A stretch of 31,052 nt of DNA from Planoprotostelium fungivorum (GCA_003024175.1 MDYQ01000718.1:1-31052); one strand, 5' to 3'; positions 8,955 through 20,828 are shown, numbered from the stretch's first letter. Translations and numbers: made by a program. The notes: generated by a model from the letters alone, not told the origin.

Positions 8955-11900
8955 ATGGAAGATGATACAGGATTACCTCGAAAGAAGAGAGGAGCGGCAG
9001 AGGGAGGGACAGATAGACCCTCTAAGAAGGCTTCTGTTTCAGAAGAGCCTGCTCTAGAGGTGTAACATATATTTTTCTTTCTTCGTTCTGACCTTCGATT
9101 CTTCTGATCAGCATTTACTCTCCACATTCACCTTTCCAGTGTATAATACGCTAACGAACATTTAGTGGAACGAAGAGACTTTAAGGTATCAAAACAAGGC
9201 CATGATAAACAAGATTGAACTTTATCGCCAAGAGATTGCTCACCTGAATCAACGGGTAGGTTTCGCGCCCGACGCATGACTGATTCTCTACAGATAGACA
9301 GTTCGAATAAGCGGGCGGAGAACAACAACGAATGCCTGACCATCGCAGATCTGGCATGGAAACAGGTAATACAAGATCTCTTTACGGACTCACCAGATTA
9401 GTTACACGAAGGGCTAAGACAAACGTTATCAGGAGTTACACAGTCGCATGGAACAGAATCAATGCGACAATACGATCGTAAACCTTCCACCAGAGGTACT
9501 CCTCTTCACTTACTCCTGATCTACTGCAAGCATACTCTTCTGGAATTCTGACACACAACAGGAAACTCGTTCATCAACTCACTGCTGAACAGCTATAAGG
9601 ATGATGCAGAGATGGATGACTACACTTCAGACCATGTGAGAAATAGTAAGGCGAAATGAACTGACAGAAGAAGGTGAGATCCTTCTATCAAGAGAGGAGC
9701 AAGGTTATCAGCCAGATCATGGGACAGATTGTTGAGATGATGGAAGAACAAAACAAACACATCAGAGAATTAGAGGCCTCGATCAAATCAAATTCGCCAG
9801 AGGAAAAGCTGAGACTGGCCCTGAGTGAGGCCGACCGACTAAGGAACGAAAAAGCGAGCTTATCATCCACATTGGACGAAGTGAGATCACAGAACGTGGC
9901 CTTGTGAGTGGAAAGGATAAGACATCCTGCTGATCACCGCAGACGTGCTTCGGATTCTAAATCCCGTGGAGTGATCATGAAGCTGGAGGATAAGATCAAG
10001 AACATCTACGGACAGATAGAAGATTGCCACGATCAGATCGAGGATGTGAGATGAACTCGTGGAGTAGATGGGTGACGATGACAGGCGCGAATGAAATTGA
10101 TCAGAACGGAAACGAAGATGAAGGATCAAGCGGATGCAGCGAAAGAACAGCTGAAACAAGTGAAGGAAGAGACGGAGAGGGAGAAGGTAGGGAACCTTTA
10201 CTCTCCACACTGACGTGATAGTCACAGAACACGACAGTAGTGGTGAAAACGGAGGGGGAGAGCAACGGAAAGTTGCAGATGAACAATGTGCCGGGAGACG
10301 TAACTGCGGAGATGGCAGAGTTGATCGCACAGAACAAAGTGAAGGGAAGTCACTTGGAGAGGATGCAAGAAGAGAAGGTGGCACTCGCCAGAGAGGCAGA
10401 GTCACTGAGGGCTGAGGTGAGGTGGACAATCTACGAGAGGTGACGGAGAACAGTTGAACAATCTGCCCTTGCATCGGGTGACATCCAGTCGGCCGTACCA
10501 GCAGCTGTATCATCAGATCGCGTACTTGACGAATCAGAATGATATCCTTCGACGAGATTGCGAGGGACTGACGAGCGATCTGAAGGTGAGAGGAGGGAAG
10601 GAGAGGAGACTGAAAGGAGCAGATGGAGAGACAGAAGGTGATGGAAGAGAGGGAGAGAGGGTCACAGGGACTGCGGGAGGAGAGAGAAGTGAGAGAAAAA
10701 TCCAACAGGATGAGAGAGGAGGACATACAGAGGTTGAGGAGGGAGAGAGACGAACTGAGAGGCAAAGTGAAGGTGCTGGAGGGAAGCATGTACAGCCGAT
10801 CCACCGTGCAGAGCTTGAAAGAACAACTTCAACAGAGAGACAGCGACTACAACAAGATGAAAGAGCAGATGGAGAAGTTGAGAGAGGACAGTAAGAAGTT
10901 GGCCGCAATCCGAGAGGAGACCAGGAGAGGCCAAGAGAAGCTGAATGAGACACTGGATCAGAGGAATTACGAGATCAAAGATCTCCAGGGAAAGCTGAGG
11001 GAGATGGAGAAGGTGAGATGAACGACAGATCATCGCTCACACCGACAGAACTTGATGTCGCAGAGACAAGCGAAGAAGCAGTGGGAGGAGAGAGAAAGAG
11101 AGCTGAAGGTCATCATCGAGGTGTACCAGAGGGAGAGCAAGGATAGAAGAGAGCTCCATGAGGTGAAGGTGGAACGAGGGTTAGATTAACAGGGTCAGAT
11201 CAAACTTTCCGAACAGAGATACAGGGATGAGGTCCTGAGACTAGAAGACAGACTGAGAATCAGTGGGGGACACGATAGCGACAGTCAATATGTCCGAGAT
11301 TTAGAAGTGAGAGTGAACGAGCTGGAGGACAAGAAGAAGGTGAGAGGGAAGAGAGAAGAAGACTGAGGAGGATAGGACCTCACGGCACGATTGGTGAAGG
11401 CCGAGCGACTGTGCAAAGAGATGAAACAACAGAACGACACCCAAAAGATCGCCAACGAAACATTCACGAACGAGTTGGCGGAGGTCACACAAGCCTACGA
11501 GGATTCTGTAGAGCAGAACAAGAAACTGACATCACAACTGCTGGACAAGGAGGACTCCCTCACTCGATTCATCGCAGATGTGAGTGGAGGGAGGGATATC
11601 AGAGCTAATGCGACGTAGAGCATCAAGAGAGAGCAGCAACAGCAGACGGCAGGACAGGACAGAGAGAGTCTGGTGGAGCAGTACAGACAGCTGAAAGACA
11701 GATCCGCTATGCAAGACGAGAGCATGGCCCGAGTTGAATCAAAAACGAAACTACTGGAGGCCCAGTTGGTGTGTAGCAAAGAGATCCTCCGTCTGAAGAG
11801 AAGCAGAGGAAAGCATTGGATGAATACAGGATGAAGGAGGAGATGATGGCGAGCAAGTATCGACAGATGGCAGAGAACGAGAGTCACCTGACCAAGAGCA

Positions 11901-12363
11901 CTGTGCAGAGATTAGAAGACGAGCTGAAAGACCTGAGAATACGGCTACAGGTGACATAACGACGAGGGAATGGCTGACACCGAGCAGGAGAAAGTGAGTC
12001 TAGCGGAGAAGGAAGAATTCAAGAGCAGCTCGCTGGAAGAGAAGATCGAGGGGCTGAATGCCAAGATCTCCAACATGAAAGAGAGAGGCTACGTCGACAA
12101 TGTAGAATCAGACGACAAGGACTTTTGGAAGCAGTCTTACCAGTACATTCAGGTGAGGGTGGATGAACGAGTAGTGGGCTGAGAGAGAGCAGAACAAGTT
12201 CAAGTGTTCGGTGTGCAACGACAGAGAGAAAGACCACATCATCACGAGATGCTGTCATGCCTTCTGCGGCACTTGTCTGAGGAAGAAGATCGAACTGAGG
12301 TCCAGAAAGTGTCCTCACTGCGGAAAGCCTTTTGCAGAGCAGGATGTCCACCCCTTCTTCTGA
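8955..12363 (+). CDS. BRE1: BRE1-type E3 ubiquitin ligase (RNF20/RNF40 family)
   Basis: Nuclear RING ligase that, with a Rad6-type E2, monoubiquitinates histone H2B at transcribed genes. The N-terminus has basic clusters (LPRKKRG, RPSKKAS), then WNEETLRYQNKAMINKIELY and NECLTIADLAWKQ, matching the BRE1 start. A very long coiled coil fills the middle through many small exons (for example SFYQERSKVISQIMGQIVEM; VHFLKEQLQ-like heptads between about 10600 and 11960). The protein ends in a C3HC4 RING: CSVC, CCHAFCGTC, then CPHCGKAF, closing with DVHPFF, as in other BRE1 proteins where the RING is the last domain. Total roughly 900 residues. The stop TGA is at 12361-12363, only 54 bp from the stop of the convergent pyruvate decarboxylase gene. 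Several internal exon edges in 9360-9680 and 10020-10600 remain uncertain. Confidence 0.9.
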
Positions 12364-12404
12364 CTCCTCTTTTTTGTGAGATAAACCCTAGTGTCTTGAC
12401 GTTC

Positions 12405-12410
12405 TTTATT
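12405..12410 (-). terminator. AATAAA poly(A) signal of the pyruvate decarboxylase gene
   Basis: AATAAA on the minus strand, 7 bases after the stop codon at 12418-12420. It lies in the 54-bp gap between two convergent genes, so the 3' ends of both transcripts must meet or overlap here. Confidence 0.55.
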
Positions 12411-12417
12411 TCGTCGA

Positions 12418-14540
12418 TCAACCCAGTCTGGCCATTCCTTTGCCCGCGCTGACCAAAGATTGAGTCGCGTCCATCTTGTCTGTGAACACTTCGATCAAGT
12501 TGAACTCCTTCAAGCCGATCTTGGTCAACACTTGCTCCAGCTCGTCCTCTGTCTTGGCTGTCTCTCCGCGTCTGTGGATGTTCATCTCTACCCTCATCCC
12601 CTCTCTCACCTTCCTCCAAAGACCTCGGGAAGCATGGCATACTTCCACATCTGGATGTCATTGAAGGACCCATCGATGATCAGCCTCTCGATGGTGTATC
12701 CGTCTGTTCATTGTCAAAAAGGAACATGGGACCACTCACCATTGTTCAACACAACGATCGTAGGCTTCGTTCCGTAACGGATCATGGTCGAGATGTCCTG
12801 GACGGTCACTTGGAGACTGCCATCACCCACAAAGAGGAAGGTCTTCTTCTCGGGGGCGGCCACGGCTGCACCGAGGGTTGCACCGATGGTGTATCCGATG
12901 CTTCCCTGCCTGGGTCACTTTGTATGGAGTTAAACCACTCACGTAAAAGATCTGAGCGATGAAATCGCAATTTCTGGGCATCATGGTCTCAGCAGCAGCA
13001 AATAGGGAGACACCGGTCTCGGCAACAACGATGGAGTTGTCTGGAATGTATTTGCTGAACCTCTGAAACAGTCGGTTGACCTTCAATGGTGCACCCTTCT
13101 GGGGCTCATAATCTTGAGTCTTTCTGTGTGAGCATCCCTCTGATGCTCTGTGATAGTGTTAAGATGGGACACTTGAACTTGCCTCACTTTTTGATGTTCA
13201 TCGACGATGGATCCCGCTTGTTGACCTGAAGTAGTCAGTCGTTATGAATTGAATACAACATGACCATAAATAAAAGTAAGGATGAGATATGAAATAGAAT
13301 CCACACCTTCTGTGTCAGCCCTTCGATAAAGTTGCTCATGTGAATCTTGTCGTATGTGTGATTCTGTATCCTGACAGAATTGTCATGGATGTCGATGGAT
13401 CGCTTGTTTGGAATGTTGATTGTGAAGGCTGTCGAGGATCAATGGGTGAAGTGATGAGTGATAGGCTCACTGCCTGTATTGAAGTCCGTCTTGACCATAC
13501 CAAAGAAGACCACCAGATCAGAGCTGTTGACCCTCTCTCTCACATATTCTCGGCTGTTGTCTCCCTATGAGGAATGAGGAAGAGAAGATGAAAGAGACCG
13601 ACCATGTACAAGCCGATGAATTGTTCGTGCTCCTCGTCGACGAGACACTTTCCCATCATCAGGGCGGCGAATGGGATCCCCGAGGCCTTCAAGAGGCCCT
13701 CGAATTGCTTCTTCAGGCCCATTCTCTTCAAACCCACATCAGCAACGAAGATGGGCTGCTTGGCCTTGTTGATGGCCTCCACTGCCTCATTCAGTGCTTC
13801 ATCGAACGCTTCATTGTCCAGTTCAATCTTGATCATGGACTTGATGCTGTCCTTGGGGGCTGACATCTTCGCTAGTGAGTCGCAGACGTGCGTCCTGTGC
13901 TCACCTCCATGTCGACCAGGTCTTGAGGGATGGACAAGTACACTGGCCTGGACTCCTTCAGACAAGTGACCAGCAGTCTGTCGATCTCCTCCGCAGCTAC
14001 ATGCTTGTTGTTCTGGTTCAAGTGGAAATGTCCCACAGTGACCTTACTATAGATGTCTCTGGGTACTGCGTAGTCTCCCAGTGTGTGGTGGAGGGGTAAA
14101 CCGCTCGATTCTTTCGTGGTACCAGGTGCTCTATTTCGTTCAGCACTGCACACATACCAAAGATTACCCAGTGATCACCACGATGGGAAGACGCTCGGCG
14201 TAGGAGCCAGCCACACCGTTGATGGCAGAGAGCTCTCCGACACCGTAAGTAGTAGCCACAGCACCGATTCCTGTCGAACTTGAGTGATTGAATTCGGCAT
14301 TCGTCACCTTTAATGCGAGCGTAAGCATCTGCTGCGTAAGCAGCGTTCAATTCATTGCAAGTTCCAACGTACTTCACAGGTGACTTGTTCAATTCCACGA
14401 AAAGCTGTATGAACTAAGCACATTAGACGTAGTATAGTACACACTGATAGGATGAAATCTCCAGGAACACCGAAGACGTGATCACAACCGATCTCCTTCA
14501 GGCGTGAGAAAAGGTATTGGGATAAATTCGTTTTAGACAT
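12418..14540 (-). CDS. PDC: Pyruvate decarboxylase (thiamine-diphosphate enzyme)
   Basis: Cytosolic 2-keto acid decarboxylase, most likely pyruvate to acetaldehyde. It starts [18 protein letters not shown] at 14540, then HVFGVPGDF and [17 protein letters not shown], which holds the cofactor-activating glutamate. Next come [20 protein letters not shown], the twin-histidine motif in [21 protein letters not shown], the central domain ([46 protein letters not shown]), and the TPP/Mg motif [19 protein letters not shown] ending in VVLNN. The C-terminal [20 protein letters not shown] is typical of true PDC. Around 560-580 residues after removing short introns, the usual length. Alternative substrates (phenyl- or indolepyruvate) cannot be excluded from sequence. 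The organism can probably ferment to acetaldehyde/ethanol. Confidence 0.92.
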
Positions 14541-14742
14541 TCGTGCTTGTTTCTGTCCTCTTTGCGTTCTCTTTGTGCGGATGTTCTCCACAAATTTAAC
14601 TACCACCGAGTTTTCACTTTCGCCCGAGCACGTGACCCCGCCGGCAGAAAACTTTCCTCCGAAACAGTTGGACAACTCCTTCTGAAGTCCTGCATCACGA
14701 TTCAGAAAGTACATATGTGAATGACCAACAGGGCGGTTTATT
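14541..14742. promoter_or_regulatory. Pyruvate decarboxylase upstream region
   Basis: The 200 bases between the PDC start and the stop of the upstream minus-strand gene DRC7. They contain a palindromic E-box CACGTG at 14629-14634 in a GC-rich patch and the DRC7 AATAAA signal at 14742-14737. The E-box is a sequence match only; any role is inference. Confidence 0.3.
14737..14742 (-). terminator. AATAAA poly(A) signal directly after the DRC7 stop
   Basis: On the minus strand the stop TAA (14745-14743) is followed immediately by AATAAA, another case of a poly(A) signal abutting a stop codon in this window. Confidence 0.6.
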
Positions 14743-17597
14743 TTAGTTCAAATACATGGACACCCTAGCATCCGATCGTATTTTTTTCGTAAACTCTTCG
14801 ATCTTCGATGGGAGGGTATCATAGTGCTGCTCTTCCTTCAATACAAGCTGGACGAATGTGATTCCAGAACTCACCCTCTTCATTCGTTGCTCTAGGATTC
14901 GCTTTCTGAATGTAGTCTCCGCAATAAATCGTTGATGTTCGAGCTCTTCCTCTGTCTCCATATCCTGACTCTTGTTCATCAAAGTTACTCTCTTCCGCAT
15001 CGCCTTGGATTCCTTTTCAAGACGTGCATTCAGCAGCTTCTCTTTTTGGCTCAATCTGTCCTTGAACGATCTGCACTTTTTTGAGCTTACGATGGATGAT
15101 GGTCTATCCTCACTTGAGGGCGGCATCAACGATGATCCTCGCAGTGTCCTTATTCATCTGCTTTCTTCCATTCTCTAAAACAGAAGCTATGAATATGCTC
15201 AAATAGTCCTGCTTTTCAGGGAGGCTCTCCTCTACTTGGGCGCTGTTCTGATGTCTGGCCTGTCGTTGCGGATTTCTTCGTACGTCGTAGACGGAATATT
15301 TCAGTTCCACGTGCTCTTCCTCTCTTCTTCTGTCCTTTCGAAATATTCAATATCATTACTTACAGCCTCGCTCACCAATGTGATGTTGGCGAACTCACGA
15401 TCAGTGTCTTTCAATTTAGCTGCACATTCTTTCTCCATGGCTGTGTATTTCTGATAATCTTCCGTCAATTCCTGATGTCCGGGTTTGGTGCCCAGAAACA
15501 GATCTGCCTGAAAGCCTCTGGTCTTGCCTTCTTTTGTGTATATTCTGGTGGATTGTGTTATACGCCCCTTATCTCTATGAAAGATGACCTTCCGGTCTTC
15601 AGTCCCACTCCATCATTCAACTTCACCTCCGTTTTCTTTGCATCCAGATGAAAGGTGATCTTGCACAAATCCTTGTCCGCTGGTGTTGTCGGATTTTGTG
15701 CGTATTTCTGCGTCATCTTCCTTACAGCTTCCAGTTTTCTTCCGTCTGAAATCTTGGTCAGCGTGTCGTCCTTCAAGGTCGGATCTAGCGTGGCGCTTCG
15801 GTAGATCAGATGGTCGTCTCGGTCTCTGCGCAGCTGTTTAATTTCCATGAGAGATGCATCCCATACCCATATGTCTCTACAACTTTGCGTCCAAAGATGA
15901 CGATCCTCGATATCAACCCTTCAACGTGTGTACCTCTCCAAAAGTGCATCTCCTTTCGTTGATTTTCGATCGTGACGATCTCCCTCAGATCGTAACTTCT
16001 CCCCCTCTCAAACTGTTCTATTGTCTTTCCTTCATTGAATTTTCTCTTGCGAAATTCTAAAGCGTCTCTGGGCAGTATCAGAATTGAAGACAGAGAATGG
16101 GCTCTCACTTTCGGTTCAGGAAGAATTCCTGCTGTTCGATGAGAATCGTCCTCTCGTCGTCAGAGTAAACATTGATCTGCCTTATCATACCATCTGATCG
16201 AAAGTAGTCTGCATAACTCATCTACTCATGTCAAAACGACTCCGTCAGAATGTCATACCATCACACAGCGGTGATACAAAATCTTTTTTTGTGAGCCAGG
16301 GTATCTGGAATAGAACTGCTCTCTACTGAGCTCGATACGATTGGTCCATGATGTTGGCACTTCTAATGCGTGAGATGCCTGTATTCGTTATCGGTAGCTT
16401 TTGGAAGACCATCACACCTCTCTTTCCTCTCGCGTCATCATTTCTTCTTTTGATCTATCCATGAATACAAATTCCCATTTGGCCATATCTTGCAATATAA
16501 AGCTGGTACCTTGCTGCTGGTCGACGTTGTACTCCTGCATGTTGACCCAATAATTCTGATGGTTCCATACGCTTTCAATGCCCAGATAACCACACTCCTC
16601 GTTTGCATTGAATTTTTCTCCTGTTGACGGCTCGATAAAAATAGGCCCCTCATTGTCCGTTTTGTGAGGAAGAACTAACACCCAGCAGTGAACTCTCTTC
16701 CCCAAGAACTCCGTTGTACCTACGAAATCTGATTACAAGCGAATGAAATGCCCTCCACCTCTAGTACTAACGCCCAGAACAGCGGAACCTGGTCGTGTGT
16801 CTGTCAGATCACCGGTTTTGGACGATACGGGGGTGACTGTTCTACTAGGAACTCTCTCTGGAGTGTCTTTCTTTTTGGTTAGGAACGAACTTTCCAAAAC
16901 TGGTCTCTTGACCAAGAGCTTGTCGTATGTCGTTGACACCTCAGGTTCTACTTTCGTCTGTAGATCGTGAATTATTTTTCAAGAAAGCTCATCACCTCAT
17001 CTTTCTCCTCCATCACGAGGTATGGGCATGATTTGGATGTTAAATCGCATTCTGTTACTGTTTTTGAGGCATACCCACTTACACAATAAGCATCAAACCC
17101 TGCTCCTGCAAAAATGTCCGTCACATTGATGAATATTGACGATTTCATACCGATCAACAGAGATGCTAAAACAATACTGAGGTCGAAACTGTTCCCTTGT
17201 TGCTCTCGAAACGTATAATTAGGAGAAGGCATTACCTCTGGCTGTGGTTGTCAACATTAGCATCTTGTTCGCCAAAACCCACCAATGAGTGAGGCTCCTC
17301 CAGAGGCACGTATTTAAAGTAATCAGTTACGAATTTGGCGCATCCGTTCACTGTATACAGCTCTTTGTACGGGAGTTTAGTTGGTTTGATGGTGGTGCAA
17401 ACTAATTTCTGAAACTCATTAATGTAACCTATAGGACAAGGACGTACCTCCAGTCCGTGCTCATTTTTGGGAGTGAGAAGAAGTGTTGGTCTCTGTGAAT
17501 AGTGCTGTGTGAATCCAGATCGAAAGACACCTACATGCTGTAATACAGCTATCTCTTCGCTGTTGTTCTCTGTGCTATTTTGTGGTTGATGAGACAT
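14743..17597 (-). CDS. DRC7: Dynein regulatory complex subunit 7 (DRC7/CCDC135)
   Basis: Structural subunit of the nexin-dynein regulatory complex that links outer doublets in motile cilia. N-terminal part: LPYKELYTVNGCAKFVTDYF, then a transglutaminase/peptidase-like segment GNSFDLSIVLASLLIG joined across an intron to AGFDAYCVSGYASKTVTECD and SKSCPYLV. The middle holds MGKRVHCWVLVLPHK, EPSTGEKF and GIESVWNHQNYWVNMQE, then HFWRGTHVEGLISR and DDHLIYRSATLDP. The end is the diagnostic coiled coil FKDRLSQKEKLLNARLEKES...FRKRILEQRM. Family order and length (about 800 residues) fit. It starts MSHQPQNSTEN at 17597. A dedicated axonemal protein implies that the organism builds a motile flagellum at some stage. 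About ten short introns; joins in 15310-15560 and 16110-16410 are approximate. Confidence 0.9.
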
Positions 17598-17835
17598 TTT
17601 CGTGATGTGTCGATGTGACCGGGAAAAATAGGTTACGTAATTCTATTTTTGGTGTCAACATTATTGTTCATAAAAGACACGAATATAATGACGTTAGCTG
17701 CAAGGGTTATTTATGTATCACATACACTATGCCCGACTCATTCAAGTCACCGATTGCTGTTTTTCTTTCTTTTCGATTCCGACTTTTTCTCGTTGTAAAT
17801 TGGTCGCGTTTTCAACATCACCACCACAACCAAAG
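17598..17835. promoter_or_regulatory. Divergent promoter, DRC7 / kinase-ArfGAP gene
   Basis: A 238-bp AT-rich region between oppositely oriented start codons. A loose GTGACC...GGTTAC arrangement near 17615-17635 faintly recalls the RFX X-box of ciliary genes, but spacing and bases do not fit the consensus well. No E2F-type site is seen. Confidence 0.4.
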
Positions 17836-20793
17836 ATGAACTGGGGAAACCTTCGTGATAAGTTTACGAGTGGATTGGAAGTTGCGGCTGAATATGGAGG
17901 ACAGCTGCAAGATAAGGCATTGAAAGCCGGAAAGGCGCTCAGGGTGAGTCTGATTGTCAAGACTATAGTCTAATCTCGCGAAGGCGGCGATGCCTGTTGG
18001 AAAGACATTTGAGATTAATGGGAGATTATACAAATCGAAACAGCTTTTGGGCGAAGGTGAATATTTTTGAAATCCTCAAGAGTTAACATCATTATATCAG
18101 GTGGCTTCGGATACGTCTGGTTGGCTCACGAGCAGAACAGCGGCGCGGCATATGCACTGAAACAGCTGATCATCACTTCGAAGGATCAATTGGAGCAGGC
18201 CAAACACGAATACAACATCTGGGTAAAAAATACAGCGTGTCACGAATGTGTCACTGAGAACATTCAGAGCTCACTCCCTCAACACAAAAACATCGTGCGA
18301 TTGATCGACCACGCGACAGTGAGGTCACCAGAGGGAGGGACTGAGGTGGTCTTCATCATGGAGTACTGTCAAACGGCAGTGCTGGATCTTATGAATCAGA
18401 GAGTTCCTGGCAGATTCCCCGAAGGAGAGATCTGGAACATCTTCTGGGACACCATCAATGCCGTGGCGATCATGCACTCTCAGAATCCTCCCATCGCACA
18501 CAGAGATCTCAAAGTCGAAAACGTGAGTTCTCTCTCAACGATGGATCTGATGTCCACAGATTCTCTTCTCACAGGTGAAGCATAACTGCAGGTGAAACCA
18601 TCTAACAGAACAAGGGATGCTACAAATTGTGCGATTTTGGAAGTTCAAGCACTCGGACATATCAGCCGATGAACGAAAGAGATCGAATGAATGCAGAGGC
18701 AGACATCTCGAAGAATACCACCACCGAGTACAGGGCACCAGAGATGTTGGACTTGTACCGAAGGCATCTCATCAACGAGAAGGCCGACGTGTGGGCATTA
18801 GGGGCACTCCTTTACAAGGTATCGATCCTACTGAAAATGAGCTGAGGCTTCTCAGTTGGCCTACTTTGAACCAGCGTTCGAGGAGGGATCATCGCTAGCC
18901 ATTCAGAACGAGAGGTGGTCCATTCCTGAGAACAGTCGATACTCGGCCAACCTCCACGACACAATCAGTGAGTCATTCACCGTCAAGATTGAGTTGACTC
19001 TTCAGAATTCATGTTGGTGGGCGATCCCTCCGCCAGACCGGACATCTTCTCTGTGCTGAACAGAGTGGCCAACATCGTCAAGATGCCTGTACCTCATTTT
19101 GTGAGATCGAATAACATCACGAACACCTGCTGAACAACGACCAGGAGAGAAACGCTCAACCTAGTCGAGAAGCACCGCAACAAGCCAACACCTCTCCTGA
19201 TGATTTTGTATTCACCAATACGTCATCCAAAGGAGCACCAGCAAAGAATCTGTTTGATGTCATCGATTGGCAATCTGGTTCTTCAACTTCTAATTCATCG
19301 AGTCATGGAGGAGTTGTTAGACAGGTAGGATCTCCGTGTCAACAGCTGCTGATGATGACAAGGCTGGTGGTGAAAACAGAGGAGCAAGCAAGGGCACAGA
19401 ACTTTTCTTCGATCTGGACGAAGGCAACCAGCAGAATGGAGGGGCTAAGCCAACCCCACCGAAAGTGGCAGCCATCACACCACCTACGCCCAGAAGGAAT
19501 GCACCAGCGGCACCTGTTCAGAGCACCACTACCACGGAGACCCTCGATTGGGACATTGCCAAGAACTCATCTGGAAGGTCGGCAGAGGAGAAGCTGAAGA
19601 ATGTGGAACAGAATGCACACCATCAGAAGATTCTGAAGGGGCTTTTGCAACTACCTGAGAACAAATACTGCGCAGACTGTGGCACAGTCAACCCAACGTG
19701 GGCTTCAATCAACTTGGGAGTGTTCATCTGCTTGACTTGCAGTGGCATACACAGAGGCATCGGTGTACACATCACCAAAGTGCGGAGTGTGAACCTCGAT
19801 ACGTGGGAGCCGAAACAGGTTGCTGTCATGAGAGCAGTGGGAAATGACAAGGCAAAGAGAGTTTACGAAGCTCAAGTTCCTTCCAACTACCCTGTTCCAA
19901 AATCTCCAGAAGACCCCAACCTCAAAAAGTGGATCATGGACAAGTATGAGTACAAAAAGTGGGTGGTCACTCATCCGAGGTGAATTGAACCAAGACAGAT
20001 TCATCACGAAGGATGCTGCTCTATTGGCCTCTTTGGACCCCACTGCACCCTCTGCGAACACGAGCACGACCGCTCCCACGATCTTGACTCCTCCGTCCTC
20101 TCACCCTTCTAAACCTGCCCCTGCTACTGGTATGATGTGTATCCAATGTGTGAATCAAACTGATGATGTGCAGGAGGGTTGATGAGCCTGCTGGACTTTG
20201 ACGACAAATCGAATGCCCCTCAACCGACAGCAAAGCCGAAGAACGATTTCTCTTTTGACTCCGACTTTGTTTCTGCCCCTACGAAGCCCGCCAGCTCCAG
20301 CGATCCTTTTGGTGATTTCAGCGGATGGCAAGGATCTACCAGTGCTGCACCTGCCCAGAGCAATCCAATGGCTGCTATCCATGCCATCAACAATGCTCAA
20401 CCAAATCGCACTACAACACCCTCTTACTCTCTCGGCAATCAATTCAGCGGCCTCAATCTTGGCAGTAACGCTGGAGGTATGCCAACTTACGGTGCGCCAA
20501 CAATGGGTCATAATACGGGAGGATTCAACATGGGAGCCAACAACATGGGAGGAATGAACAACATGAGCAACATGGGAGGAATGAACAACATGGGAGGAAT
20601 GAACAACATGAACAACATGAGTCACATGGGAGGAATGAACACGGGAGGCTTTGGAGTGGGTATGAACAACAGCATGCGTCCGAACGGCGGTTCAGCACCA
20701 GTATCCAGTGTCAATAGTCCAACCAGTGTGAGGCCCAACACCTCTGCACCTTCTATGGACAACAACAGCCCATTTGGTAACCTCAAGTGGTAG
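17836..20793 (+). CDS. Fused NAK-family (AAK1/Ark-like) protein kinase and SMAP-type ArfGAP
   Basis: Predicted ~800-residue protein. After a short helix ([20 protein letters not shown]) comes a kinase domain: loop [11 protein letters not shown], lysine in [38 protein letters not shown] and [16 protein letters not shown], the NAK (AAK1/GAK/Ark) pattern. These kinases phosphorylate clathrin adaptors. A Ser/Pro-rich linker ([11 protein letters not shown]) follows. Intron 19325-19362 joins it in frame to an ArfGAP domain: CADC and CLTC zinc pairs about 16 residues apart, arginine finger in GIHRGIGVH, then [15 protein letters not shown]. The tail has a clathrin-box-like SLLDFDD, a DPF motif and Met/Asn-rich repeats, ending GNLKW. 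The ArfGAP frame has no ATG before 19828, inside the domain, which supports one gene. Uncertain joins: HRDLKVEN to [11 protein letters not shown], and the exon end after KYEYKKW. Confidence 0.78.
20526..20640 (+). repeat. Met/Asn/Gly-coding short repeats in the ArfGAP tail
   Basis: Degenerate repeats of about 9-15 bp (aacatgggagga-atgaac) encode NNMGGMNNM-type repeats, low-complexity sequence of the kind found in endocytic adaptor tails. These are in-frame coding repeats, not a CRISPR-like array. Confidence 0.8.
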
Positions 20794-20822
20794 AGTGACG
20801 TCACTTTATCAGCTCTCCCTTG

Positions 20823-20828
20823 AATAAA
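20823..20828 (+). terminator. AATAAA poly(A) signal of the kinase-ArfGAP gene
   Basis: AATAAA about 30 bases after the TAG at 20791-20793, in the 86-bp gap before the convergent ADA3 stop. No comparable signal is seen between the kinase and ArfGAP parts. Confidence 0.5.

Noticed and set aside
9887-11957. Long minus-strand ORFs opposite the BRE1 coiled coil
   Set aside because: Ser/Leu/Pro-rich antisense shadows of Glu/Arg/Lys heptad coding; no motifs of their own.
17598-17640. RFX X-box upstream of DRC7
   Set aside because: The GTGACC and GGTTAC halves are too far apart and the match to the consensus is too weak.
19336-19983. A separate ArfGAP gene beginning at 19336
   Set aside because: That frame begins with GTG, not ATG. 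The next in-frame ATG (19828) is inside the ArfGAP domain, and an in-phase intron links it to the kinase.
19982-20000. A 19-nt intron after the ArfGAP segment KKWVVTHPR
   Set aside because: Other introns in the window are about 29 nt or more. A longer intron joining KKW to DAALLASL is in phase and more likely, though not proven.
20526-20640. CRISPR-like regular repeats
   Set aside because: The repeats are in frame inside a coding exon, encode Met/Asn/Gly, and lack unique spacers.
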